From Candidatus Roizmanbacteria bacterium CG22_combo_CG10-13_8_21_14_all_34_12 (GTDB taxonomy: Bacteria > Patescibacteriota > Microgenomatia > UBA1406 > GWC2-37-13): 5,532 bases of DNA. Positions 1 through 4,704 of this stretch are shown piece after piece (position 1 is the first letter of the stretch; each line of letters begins with the position of its first letter). The notes beneath the pieces were generated by a model, which made no database searches, was not told the DNA's origin, and saw only the letters and a program-made list of their open reading frames with translations. Location of the stretch: the NCBI GenBank assembly GCA_002786595.1, contig PCTC01000005.1, forward strand, positions 1 through 5,532. Reading direction: 5' to 3'. The position numbers and the translations under genes are program-made.

Positions 1-2
1 CG

Positions 3-719
3 GCCCAAATTGCTTTGGAAAAAGGATTTGATGGGGTAGACATTAACATGGGTTGTCCTGATAAAAGCGTGTTTAATCGAAGTGGAGGAGCCGGTTTAAT
101 TTTGCAACCAAAGCTTGCCAAAGAAATTATTTTATCAGTTAAAAAAGCGATAAAAGAAGGAATAAAAAAATTAAACATCAAAAAAGACATTACAATTTCT
201 GTTAAAACCAGAACTGGTTATAAAATTCCTGAGACCAAAGAATGGATTGGAAGTTTGCTTGAGGCAGAACCGAATGTCATATGCATTCATGCGAGAACTT
301 TTGCTCAAAAATATTCAGGGCTGGCTGATTGGAGTCAAATAGGAATTGCCGCCGATCTGGCAAAAAATACAAAGACAAAAATATTTGGCAATGGAGATAT
401 AAAAAGCAGACAGCAAGCACTGGAAAGGATCAAAGAATATAATTTAGCTGGTGTCTTGATTGGTCGCGGAGCATTAGGTAATCCTTGGATCTTTAAAGGA
501 ATAATTCCAACGACGGAAGAAAGGTTTATGGTGCTTCTTGAGCACTGTAAAAAGTTTACGGAATTTTTTCCAACGGCCGACCTTAGTATTATGAGAAAAC
601 ATCTGGCTTGGTATGTAAAAGATTTTCCCCATGCAGCTGAAGTAAGAAATGAACTGATGCAAATAAATAGCATTGATGATGTGAAAAAAATACTTTCTAG
701 AATCCAAGTGGTTCCTTGA
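3..719 (+). CDS. dus: tRNA-dihydrouridine synthase (Dus family), 5'-truncated by window edge
   Basis: This FMN-dependent enzyme reduces specific uridines in tRNA to dihydrouridine using NAD(P)H. The open frame runs back to the window edge (AQIALEKGFDG from base 3), so the TTG at 15 is not a real start and roughly the first 75-90 residues of the TIM barrel lie outside. Visible family motifs, numbered from the TTG at 15: INMGCPDKSV with the catalytic cysteine at residue 14; ISVKTRTGY with the FMN-contacting lysine; CIHART with the FMN-phosphate-site histidine; GNGDI; and IGRGALGNPWIF. The C-terminal helical tRNA-binding domain is also present (MRKHLAWYVKDFPHAAEVRNEL-like). A lysine-rich segment around residues 43-60 looks like a lineage-specific insertion. 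The stop is TGA at 717-719. The 3' end overlaps the convergent LUD gene by 23 bp. Assignment to Dus is secure; the subfamily (DusB-like or other) is not. Confidence 0.95.
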   Translation, partial: AQIALEKGFDGVDINMGCPDKSVFNRSGGAGLILQPKLAKEIILSVKKAIKEGIKKLNIKKDITISVKTRTGYKIPETKEWIGSLLEAEPNVICIHARTFAQKYSGLADWSQIGIAADLAKNTKTKIFGNGDIKSRQQALERIKEYNLAGVLIGRGALGNPWIFKGIIPTTEERFMVLLEHCKKFTEFFPTADLSIMRKHLAWYVKDFPHAAEVRNELMQINSIDDVKKILSRIQVVP

Positions 720-1332
720 CAAGAATTAATTTGATTCTGTTCGGGATAGATTCTTTTTCAATAATAACCCACTTGCCAAAACCGCTTTTCATACCATAGA
801 CTTTCATTGCCCGTTCGTTTTCCAGATTAATGACATAATTTCTTATCCGATTAAAAGCCTCTTCAAGATTAGGAACTATTTTATTAGCGCCGGCAACGAT
901 CAAAACTTTTTTGGCAGCAAAAGGCAGGGCGCCTACTCGGCTGCCTGAAGCATCAACGGCGACCAACTTACCATCTTCAGTAATAGCGTTTACACTGGAT
1001 AAAAAATAATCTGTTTTAGTAAGGGCTTTTCTTCTTAAGTCAGACTGCTTCCCATAATCTTTTTCTTTAAGGATATCTTCGTGTAAATTTTTCCAGTTAT
1101 GATTTCCTGATTTTAACATCTCAGAAAATCCAATTTGTATCAGAGTAGTTGAAGATCCGTTCATTATTTTCGAACCCTCAGGAATACTTTTTTTTATTTC
1201 TTCCAGCGCTTGTTCTTTTGAATCAGCCAAGATTACTTTGACTCCATGATCTTTGAGAGCAATAATTGTTTTATCTATAACTTCGAGACTTGGAACTTTT
1301 GAATAATCCATATTTACCTGAACAACTTTCAT
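697..1332 (-). CDS. LUD-domain protein (LutC/YkgG-like, 'lactate utilization' family)
   Basis: The 211-residue protein matches the LUD (DUF162) fold. It has MNGSSTTLIQIGF at about residues 57-69, a DLRRKAL helix near 98-104, the core NAITEDGKLVAVDASGSRVGALPF (115-138), VLIVAGANKIV (143-153) followed by LEEAFNRIRNYV, and a C-terminal LILVKEPLGF. LUD proteins take part in lactate oxidation as LutB/LutC partners, but stand-alone members like this have no settled reaction. The cysteine cluster found near the C-terminus of many clostridial homologues is absent; GKWVIIEKE stands there instead, and there is no cysteine at all. No lutA/lutB is nearby. The ATG at 1332 has no Shine-Dalgarno sequence. 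The gene is divergent from an HxlR-type regulator gene, which probably controls it. Its last 23 bp overlap the end of dus. Family membership is clear; function is unknown. Confidence 0.88.
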   Translation of the reverse strand: MKVVQVNMDYSKVPSLEVIDKTIIALKDHGVKVILADSKEQALEEIKKSIPEGSKIMNGSSTTLIQIGFSEMLKSGNHNWKNLHEDILKEKDYGKQSDLRRKALTKTDYFLSSVNAITEDGKLVAVDASGSRVGALPFAAKKVLIVAGANKIVPNLEEAFNRIRNYVINLENERAMKVYGMKSGFGKWVIIEKESIPNRIKLILVKEPLGF

Positions 1333-1358
1333 ATTATTAATATTTAATGTATAATTAT

Positions 1359-1377
1359 TACTATATAAAATATAGTA
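1359..1377. promoter_or_regulatory. Inverted-repeat operator candidate between lud and hxlR
   Basis: TACTATATAAAATATAGTA is an inverted repeat with perfect 8-bp arms (1359-1366 and 1370-1377) and a 3-bp centre. It lies in the 89-bp spacer shared by the divergent LUD and HxlR-type genes. HxlR-family winged-helix dimers commonly bind palindromic or repeated boxes beside their own gene, so autoregulation plus control of the LUD gene is the natural inference. Binding is not shown. The spacer is very AT-rich, so chance palindromes are a real alternative. Confidence 0.5.
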
Positions 1378-1397
1378 CTTAAGATTTTATAGTACTT
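1371..1397. repeat. Tandem TATAGTACTT boxes, second operator element
   Basis: TATAGTACTT occurs twice with exact identity, at 1371-1380 and 1388-1397, a 17-bp period. The first copy shares its TATAGTA with the right arm of the inverted repeat at 1359-1377. A weaker relative, AATAGTATTTT, lies at 1411-1421 immediately before the hxlR-type ATG. The lud-direction strand has a possible -10 (TAAAAT, 1384-1389) between the boxes, 17 bp from a weak -35 (TTGCAT), so a bound regulator would block it. From memory, B. subtilis HxlR itself binds tandem direct repeats, which is compatible with this layout. Confidence 0.45.
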
Positions 1398-1421
1398 TTA
1401 TAAATAATGCAATAGTATTTT

Positions 1422-1730
1422 ATGAAAACAAACAAAAAAGAAGAAAAACATTATAATCATCTTTTAAAAACAATCGGGGATTATTGGACCCTATCCATAA
1501 TCATGGAATTAAAAAAGGGGAAGAAAAGATTTTGTGAGCTGGAAAGAGCAATAAATAAAATCAACCCGGTTACGCTTACAGAAAGATTAAAGAGGTTAGA
1601 AAAAGTAAAATTTATTGACCGGGAAAAAGAATTGTCTGATAAATTATCAGTGACCTACAGTTTAAATAAAAATGGTTTGAAGTTAATTCCAATAATAAAC
1701 GAAATAAATTTTTTCGCAAGCAATCTGTGA
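1422..1730 (+). CDS. HxlR-type winged helix-turn-helix transcriptional regulator
   Basis: The 102-residue protein is a single winged-helix domain of the HxlR/MarR-like class. LLKTIGDYWTLSIIMEL (14-30) matches the family's 'IGGKWTLLIL.EL' signature. KRFCELERAI is the HTH entry, NPVTLTERLKRLEK (48-61) the recognition helix, and the wing and helix follow as DKLSVTYSLNKNGLKLIPII. Length is normal for the family. The conserved N-terminal cysteine that serves as thiol sensor in redox-responsive members is missing (YNHLLKT there); the only cysteine is C38 at the HTH entry. A classical N-terminal cysteine switch is therefore unlikely and the signal is unknown. The gene starts at ATG 1422 without a Shine-Dalgarno sequence, ends in TGA, and is divergent from the LUD gene, which is its likely target together with itself. 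Confidence 0.88.
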   Translation: MKTNKKEEKHYNHLLKTIGDYWTLSIIMELKKGKKRFCELERAINKINPVTLTERLKRLEKVKFIDREKELSDKLSVTYSLNKNGLKLIPIINEINFFASNL

Positions 1731-1750
1731 TTTAAAAAGTCTAAATATTT

Positions 1751-1798
1751 GTCGTTCCCACGTACTTGCCTACACAAGCAGGGGCGGAAATCCAGACT
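1751..1798. repeat. Degenerate palindromic intergenic repeat (TTCC...GGAA, REP/dRS3-like)
   Basis: This G+C-richer island in an AT-rich spacer starts GTCGTTCCCACG and ends GGCGGAAATCCAGACTA. The outer arms TTCC (1755-1758) and GGAA (1786-1789) enclose an inner hairpin, CTTGC (1765-1769) with GCAGG (1779-1783), or alternatively CTTG (1765-1768) with CAAG (1775-1778). The flanks TCGTTCCC and GGAAATCCAG resemble the common intergenic element TTCCCGC-n-GCGGGAATCCAG (dRS3-like) in decayed form. It sits between the ends of the hxlR-type gene and the broken nucleotidyltransferase. No T-run follows, so it is not a convincing terminator. Confidence 0.4.
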
Positions 1799-1816
1799 AA
1801 ACAAACCTTCTAGGAT

Positions 1817-2461
1817 TTATGATAATAAAAAAACTGGGACTTTTAATTCTAATTTACCAATTTTTAGAAAAACATTATTGGTAATTTTACTTAGTTTTTC
1901 TTTATTAATTAATTTTTTTAGCTGTTGTAAATCATTTTTTCTCTGCCCAATATTTTTCCTTACAAATAATCCCCAAGTTTTTAAACCAAAGCTATATATA
2001 CAGTATAGAGTTTCTGGAGAAACAGTTTTTAGCTTGGTACTTTCGAAAGATGAGTTAATAATGCCATTTGAGGGAAAAGAAAATTTAATACCAGGATATA
2101 GTTCAACTTGAACCCTATTATTTAAATTGCCAAAATCAGTAGTCATAATCTCTAAATTATTTCCATTTTTTTCAAATCTAAAATATTTTGTTTGAGCCAA
2201 TTTTTGTAACGGTTTATAAAAAGGGAATTTTTTATCGACAAAAGTATATTACTGATATCCGAGACTTAGTAGATTATTTTTAATAAAATTAAAATTTTTT
2301 ACTTCACAAATAATATCAATATCTTTTATTTTTCTATCATAGGATTTTTTAGTAAAAGATAGTAAAGATACTGAACCAATGCAAAAATATTTTTGATCGG
2401 AAGGAATTATTTTAATAAAATCTTCTAAAATAGGAGAAACCCATCGATTGTCTGAATGCAT
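1817..2461 (-). pseudogene. Nucleotidyltransferase-fold protein gene interrupted by an in-frame TAA
   Basis: Two open segments, 2461-2252 and 2248-1817, lie in the same reading frame and are separated only by TAA at 2249-2251 (codon 71). Read through, they give a 214-codon protein with the order expected of a nucleotidyltransferase fold. IGS is at 28-30 and KDIDIICEV at 46-54, the GS...DxD metal/nucleotide site. VQVELYP (about 117-123) carries a possible third carboxylate. A C-terminal VSPETLYCIYS (147-157) and RKNDLQQLKKLI resemble the 'spE.Ly...R.KDl.Dl' tail of AbiEii-like and related enzymes. The first segment ends GYQ before the TAA and the frame continues YTFVDKKFPFYKPL. The ATG at 2461 has no Shine-Dalgarno sequence. 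A recent nonsense mutation is the simplest reading. The TTG at 2200 is an implausible restart because it lies inside the domain. The substrate is unknown. Confidence 0.72.
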
Positions 2462-2506
2462 GAATTAATTTTACACTAACAAATCATATACTTGGTGTTT
2501 AAAGCG

Positions 2507-2542
2507 ATATTATCTTGTGAACGACCGTCCTTAAGATATTAT
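2507..2542. other. Imperfect inverted repeat at the 3' end of the TPR gene
   Basis: ATATTATCTT (2507-2516) pairs with AAGATATTAT (2533-2542) at nine of ten positions around a 16-nt loop. It begins in the TPR gene's stop codon and lies in the 80-bp gap before the broken nucleotidyltransferase gene on the same strand. In the gene direction no T-run follows the stem, so it could be an mRNA 3' stabilising hairpin or chance pairing in AT-rich DNA, and it is not a standard intrinsic terminator. Confidence 0.25.
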
Positions 2543-3042
2543 TAATTGCTTTTATTTCTCTGTTTTGAGTTAGACTCTTTTAAATATAGAGTAACTTGAA
2601 GTACTTCTTTAGCCATTTCGTTCATGGGATCAATCTTTAAAGCCTCATTTATATAAATTAGAGCCTGATTATAATTCTCTTCTTTATTTTCAAGTACAGC
2701 TAAATCGCATAAGATTTGGATATCTTCAGGAAAAATATAATGAGCTTTTTCCATTAATTTCCTTCCAACATTAGAATTGCCATTCATAAAATGGGTCCAA
2801 CCAAAAAGATGCAAGACTCTCGGATTATTTGGAAGAAGTTTATCAGCTTTTGATAATGTATCAATTGATTCAATAAATCTTTCTTGTTTGCATAGAGCTT
2901 CACCTAGAAGATAATATATCTCTGGATTTTTTTGATCAACTTTTAATACTTGACGAAGTATCTTTTCTGCCTCCTCCCATTGAGTCAGCTCAAGGCATTT
3001 ATCAGCTTGTTTTATTAGTTTTTTTACATTAACTTTAATCAT
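2542..3042 (-). CDS. TPR (tetratricopeptide) repeat protein
   Basis: The protein (166 residues from the ATG at 3042) is built almost entirely of 34-residue TPR units. Counting from that ATG, they are roughly 6-39 (ADKCLELTQWEEAEKILRQV then LKVDQKNPE), 41-74 (YYLLGEALCKQERFIESIDT then LSKADKLLPNNPR), 75-108 (LFGWTHFMNGNSNVGRKLME then KAHYIFPED) and 109-142 (LAVLENKEENYNQALIYINE then ALKIDPMNE). A short helix and a polar tail follow. The W/L/G/Y-A-F-A-P pattern typical of TPR is visible in each. There is no signal peptide or membrane segment, so it is a cytoplasmic protein-protein interaction scaffold with unknown partners. A GTG at 3060 would add six residues (GKKSTM junction) directly after an in-frame TGA. 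I prefer the ATG, but neither start has a clear ribosome binding site. It is divergent from the membrane-protein gene downstream in the window. Confidence 0.88.
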   Translation of the reverse strand: MIKVNVKKLIKQADKCLELTQWEEAEKILRQVLKVDQKNPEIYYLLGEALCKQERFIESIDTLSKADKLLPNNPRVLHLFGWTHFMNGNSNVGRKLMEKAHYIFPEDIQILCDLAVLENKEENYNQALIYINEALKIDPMNEMAKEVLQVTLYLKESNSKQRNKSN

Positions 3043-3093
3043 AGTCGACTTTTTTCCCACTCATCAAACCAAAGAACTTATTAGAAATTTGTT

Positions 3094-3114
3094 AATTCTG
3101 TTCACAATTTTATT
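3094..3114. repeat. Copy 1 of an imperfect 21-bp direct repeat
   Basis: AATTCTGTTCACAATTTTAT (plus one T) matches 3771-3791 at 19 of 21 positions, the differences being the two bases after AATTCT. The pair brackets the membrane-protein gene at 3242-3733. It may mark an old insertion or duplication junction, or be coincidence in AT-rich DNA. Confidence 0.35.
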
Positions 3115-3161
3115 TTACATTATTAATGCTTCCCCAAGTTCAAGTAATTAGAACCTCTTTT

Positions 3162-3186
3162 GATAATTAGGCTCGTTTTAATTATC
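3162..3186. promoter_or_regulatory. Palindrome just upstream of a -35 box, operator candidate
   Basis: GATAATTA (3162-3169) and TAATTATC (3179-3186) are perfect 8-bp inverted arms with a 9-bp centre. The palindrome ends 4 bp before the TTGACA at 3191. Position directly upstream of a -35 hexamer suits a regulator-binding site for the membrane-protein gene, but no candidate regulator is adjacent and binding is inferred only. Confidence 0.35.
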
Positions 3187-3190
3187 TTAA

Positions 3191-3217
3191 TTGACATTAT
3201 ATAAATTAATTTATGAT
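3191..3217 (+). promoter_or_regulatory. Putative promoter of the membrane-protein gene
   Basis: A perfect -35 TTGACA (3191-3196) is followed by TATGAT (3212-3217, five of six to consensus) after a short 15-bp spacer; a 17-bp spacer would use the poorer TGATAT. Transcription would begin near 3224, leaving a leader of about 18 nt before the ATG at 3242. An alternative, TTGATA (3160-3165) with TATCTT (3183-3188) at 17 bp, overlaps the palindrome. Either choice argues against translation starting at the TTG inside TTGACA. Confidence 0.45.
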
Positions 3218-3241
3218 ATTTTATATACTCTACGTAAAGAT

Positions 3242-3733
3242 ATGCATATTTTTATCAATCTTTTCTTTTTAATCTTCTCCTTATTAAATCCAGCTATTGG
3301 ATCATCAATTTATATTATTTTTCTTATTTTATTTGAAACTTATATAACGTTCGTCCAAATCAACAAAATAAAAGTAAAAAACATTGATAGTAAATATACT
3401 CATGCAGAAATTGAAATAATTGAAAGATATCATGTTTTTTTCCAATATCCTATTGTGTCGAGATTTTTCTCATCAGTATTATCAGGAATCCAATTATCTA
3501 CATTTATATTAACCCCATGGTTTTTACTTAAAGGATTATGGATCCAAGGTATTTTAGTAGGAATAAACTATTTTATCGCTTCTCAACTAGCAGTTATATT
3601 AAATCCGCAACACTTTTTGCACGATAATATTGAAAAAAACAGAATTAAAGATCAGGAACTTAAAGAAAGATTTAAAAGAGATATGGAAATTCTTGATTCT
3701 GCCTTAAAGAAAATGTATTTAAATAAAACCTAA
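3242..3733 (+). CDS. Orphan integral membrane protein, about four TM segments
   Basis: I do not recognise a family. From the ATG at 3242 the protein has 163 residues. Hydrophobic segments lie at about 2-16 (HIFINLFFLIFSLL), 21-38 (GSSIYIIFLILFETYITF), 78-97 (SVLSGIQLSTFILTPWFLLK) and 100-120 (WIQGILVGINYFIASQLAVIL). A polar loop with an acidic helix (HAEIEIIERYHVFFQYP) joins the two pairs, and the C-terminal tail is charged and probably helical (NRIKDQELKERFKRDMEIL). No catalytic motif is seen; NPQHFLHDN after the last segment holds two histidines. The frame is also open from a TTG at 3191, which would add 17 residues (TLYKLIYDILYTLRKD). That TTG is the first triplet of a TTGACA -35 box, immediately after an in-frame TAA, so I favour the ATG, while noting that the extra residues could form a plausible amphipathic helix. 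Stop is TAA. Confidence 0.7.
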   Translation: MHIFINLFFLIFSLLNPAIGSSIYIIFLILFETYITFVQINKIKVKNIDSKYTHAEIEIIERYHVFFQYPIVSRFFSSVLSGIQLSTFILTPWFLLKGLWIQGILVGINYFIASQLAVILNPQHFLHDNIEKNRIKDQELKERFKRDMEILDSALKKMYLNKT

Positions 3734-3744
3734 TCATATCCCCC

Positions 3745-3761
3745 ATAGCTGGAGTAGCTAT
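3745..3761 (+). terminator. Weak hairpin after the membrane-protein gene
   Basis: ATAGCT (3745-3750) and AGCTAT (3756-3761) form a perfect 6-bp stem with a GGAGT loop, 11 bp past the stop of the upstream gene, followed by AATTTTCCTAATTCTT. The stem is short and the T-run interrupted, so it is at best a weak intrinsic terminator. Confidence 0.3.
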
Positions 3762-3770
3762 AATTTTCCT

Positions 3771-3791
3771 AATTCTTCTCACAATTTTATT
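3771..3791. repeat. Copy 2 of the 21-bp direct repeat
   Basis: AATTCTTCTCACAATTTTAT (plus one T) is the partner of 3094-3114, with 19 of 21 identical. In this copy the last bases also form a small perfect palindrome, CACAAT-TTT-ATTGTG (3780-3794), which lies between the ends of the two convergent membrane-protein genes and has no T-run in either direction strong enough to call a terminator. Confidence 0.35.
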
Positions 3792-3819
3792 GTGTATTAA
3801 TATCTACCCATTGATGAAA

Positions 3820-4311
3820 TTAATAATAGTGAGAAAAAACATTTACAATTAAACAAAGAGACAAAATATTATTAATTAACATCAAAACATATATTAATGC
3901 AAAGACATTTATTATTATAAAAGAAGCATTCTTTGTAGCGCCTGCACCAATAATATCTCTAAGTTTTTTACCTTCTTTAATTGGATTAACTTTTCCATTT
4001 ATTGAATTTTCAATTTCATTAGCTTTTGTCATCCAAAATTCACTCCACATAAAACCTCTTTCTGTCATCTTATACCACAAATAACACAATAAAAGACCTA
4101 GCACAGGAGTAAGCCAAAAAATTATTTTAAAAAACCAAGGAAAACTGAAGTCTTTATTATAAGTAAAACCTATAAACCCAATAAAAATTGTATTTACAAC
4201 AAGCATTGCATTGTATCTATTCCACTGAATTTCGCCCTCGGAGTTTTTTAAATCTAATACAGAACTATATTTTATCCTAGCATTTTCCAAATCTTCAACA
4301 TCAATTTTCAT
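3820..4311 (-). CDS. Orphan membrane protein with conserved-looking W/R/N topology, three TM segments
   Basis: The 163-residue protein starts with a soluble acidic helix (KIDVEDLENARIKYSSVLDL). WNRYN (30-34) leads into TM1 (36-50), TM2 follows at about 60-80 (FKIIFWLTPVLGLLLCYLWY), then an amphipathic stretch RGFMWSEFWMTKANEIENSI (85-104), and a third hydrophobic segment spans about 129-156 and may be TM3. The 'QWNRYNAMLVVNT ... LWYKMTERGFMWSEFW ... NEIE' pattern recalls small two-helix bacterial membrane proteins such as the SLATT or RipA-like groups. I recognise only the architecture and make no firm family call. There is no signal peptide and no enzyme motif. The ATG at 4311 has no Shine-Dalgarno sequence but is preceded by a good promoter. 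It converges with the upstream membrane-protein gene 86 bp away; the two sequences are not similar. Confidence 0.78.
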   Translation of the reverse strand: MKIDVEDLENARIKYSSVLDLKNSEGEIQWNRYNAMLVVNTIFIGFIGFTYNKDFSFPWFFKIIFWLTPVLGLLLCYLWYKMTERGFMWSEFWMTKANEIENSINGKVNPIKEGKKLRDIIGAGATKNASFIIINVFALIYVLMLINNILSLCLIVNVFSHYY

Positions 4312-4340
4312 ATGAGTATTTTAATTATTGATTCAAGCAA

Positions 4341-4369
4341 ATTATATACCCGGAGTTTTGTTTAGGCAA
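4341..4369 (-). promoter_or_regulatory. Sigma-70-type promoter for the 3820-4311 gene
   Basis: On the minus strand, -35 TTGCCT (4369-4364, four of six) is followed after exactly 17 bp by a perfect -10 TATAAT (4346-4341). The start of transcription would be near 4334, giving a leader of about 23 nt before the ATG at 4311. Its position 14 bp after the reconstructed alkyltransferase stop (4383-4385) indicates that this gene is transcribed separately from the toxin-antitoxin cassette. Confidence 0.6.
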
Positions 4370-4382
4370 GTATTAAAGGAAA

Positions 4383-4704
4383 TTATTTTTCCCACCTCGA
4401 AATAGAAAGATCGACCTTGTTGTTTTTGAAAAATACTTCTTCTTCGATTAACATTTTTTTCTTTTTATTAATTCCACCAACGCCGGAGTATCCAGTCAGT
4501 TTTCCGTCGGAGGCGACGACGCGGTGACAGGGGGTTCGGGAGAGCATCAGGATTATTTTTCATGAATACTCCGACGGCCCGGGCCGATTTTGGTTTCCCT
4601 GCCAGTTGTGCCAGCTGTCCGTACGTCGCCACTTTTCCTTTGGGGATGAAGAGACAAATTTTATAAATATTGGTTTCGAAAGAAATTAATTTTTTGCCTT
4701 TCAT
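4383..4704 (-). pseudogene. O6-alkylguanine-DNA alkyltransferase (MGMT/Ogt) domain protein, frameshifted before the active site
   Basis: Enzymes of this family remove alkyl groups from O6 of guanine by irreversible transfer to a cysteine. Residues 1-58 read in frame: IPKGKVATYGQLAQLAGKPK (20-39) with the family tyrosine Y28, then ARAVG with the arginine finger R42, then MKNNPDALPNP. The frame then slides into an arginine-rich nonsense tail ending at 4468. Removing one C from the C5 run (G4530-4534 on the plus strand) restores PCHRVVASDGKLTGYSG (C59 catalytic) and continues to TAA at 4383-4385. The result is a normal 106-residue DNA-binding-domain-only protein. It starts with ATG at 4704, overlapping the toxin stop by 4 bp. 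Bases 4481-4630 are about 59% G+C against 25% in 4701-4760, suggesting transfer from another genome. A sequencing error in the homopolymer, a true mutation, and +1 slippage on CCC are all possible. Confidence 0.85.

Noticed and set aside
335..722. Minus-strand reading frames of 82 and 112 codons inside dus
   Set aside because: They lie antisense to a well-supported Dus domain, show no family motifs and have odd composition.
1749..2111. Plus-strand 120-codon reading frame
   Set aside because: It runs through the palindromic repeat and antisense to the nucleotidyltransferase gene; the product is low-complexity and phenylalanine/leucine/serine-rich, without motifs.
1817..2200. The downstream half as an independent 127-residue gene from TTG 2200
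   Set aside because: The start is a TTG inside continuous coding sense shared with the upstream half; the halves join in frame into one fold.
2249..2251. Stop-codon reassignment as explanation for the in-frame TAA
   Set aside because: TAA ends other genes in the window, and TGA and TAG are also used as stops, so a standard code is the simpler reading.
2507..2542. Intrinsic terminator of the TPR gene
   Set aside because: No T-run after the stem in the gene direction and the loop is long.
1731..4382. CRISPR array, tRNA or rRNA genes
   Set aside because: No regularly spaced repeat series, no cloverleaf and no rRNA-like conserved segments were seen in any spacer.
4468..4704. A genuine 78-residue alkyltransferase variant with an arginine-rich tail
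   Set aside because: The tail is the out-of-frame reading of PCHRVVASDGKLTGYSG, and one base restores it.
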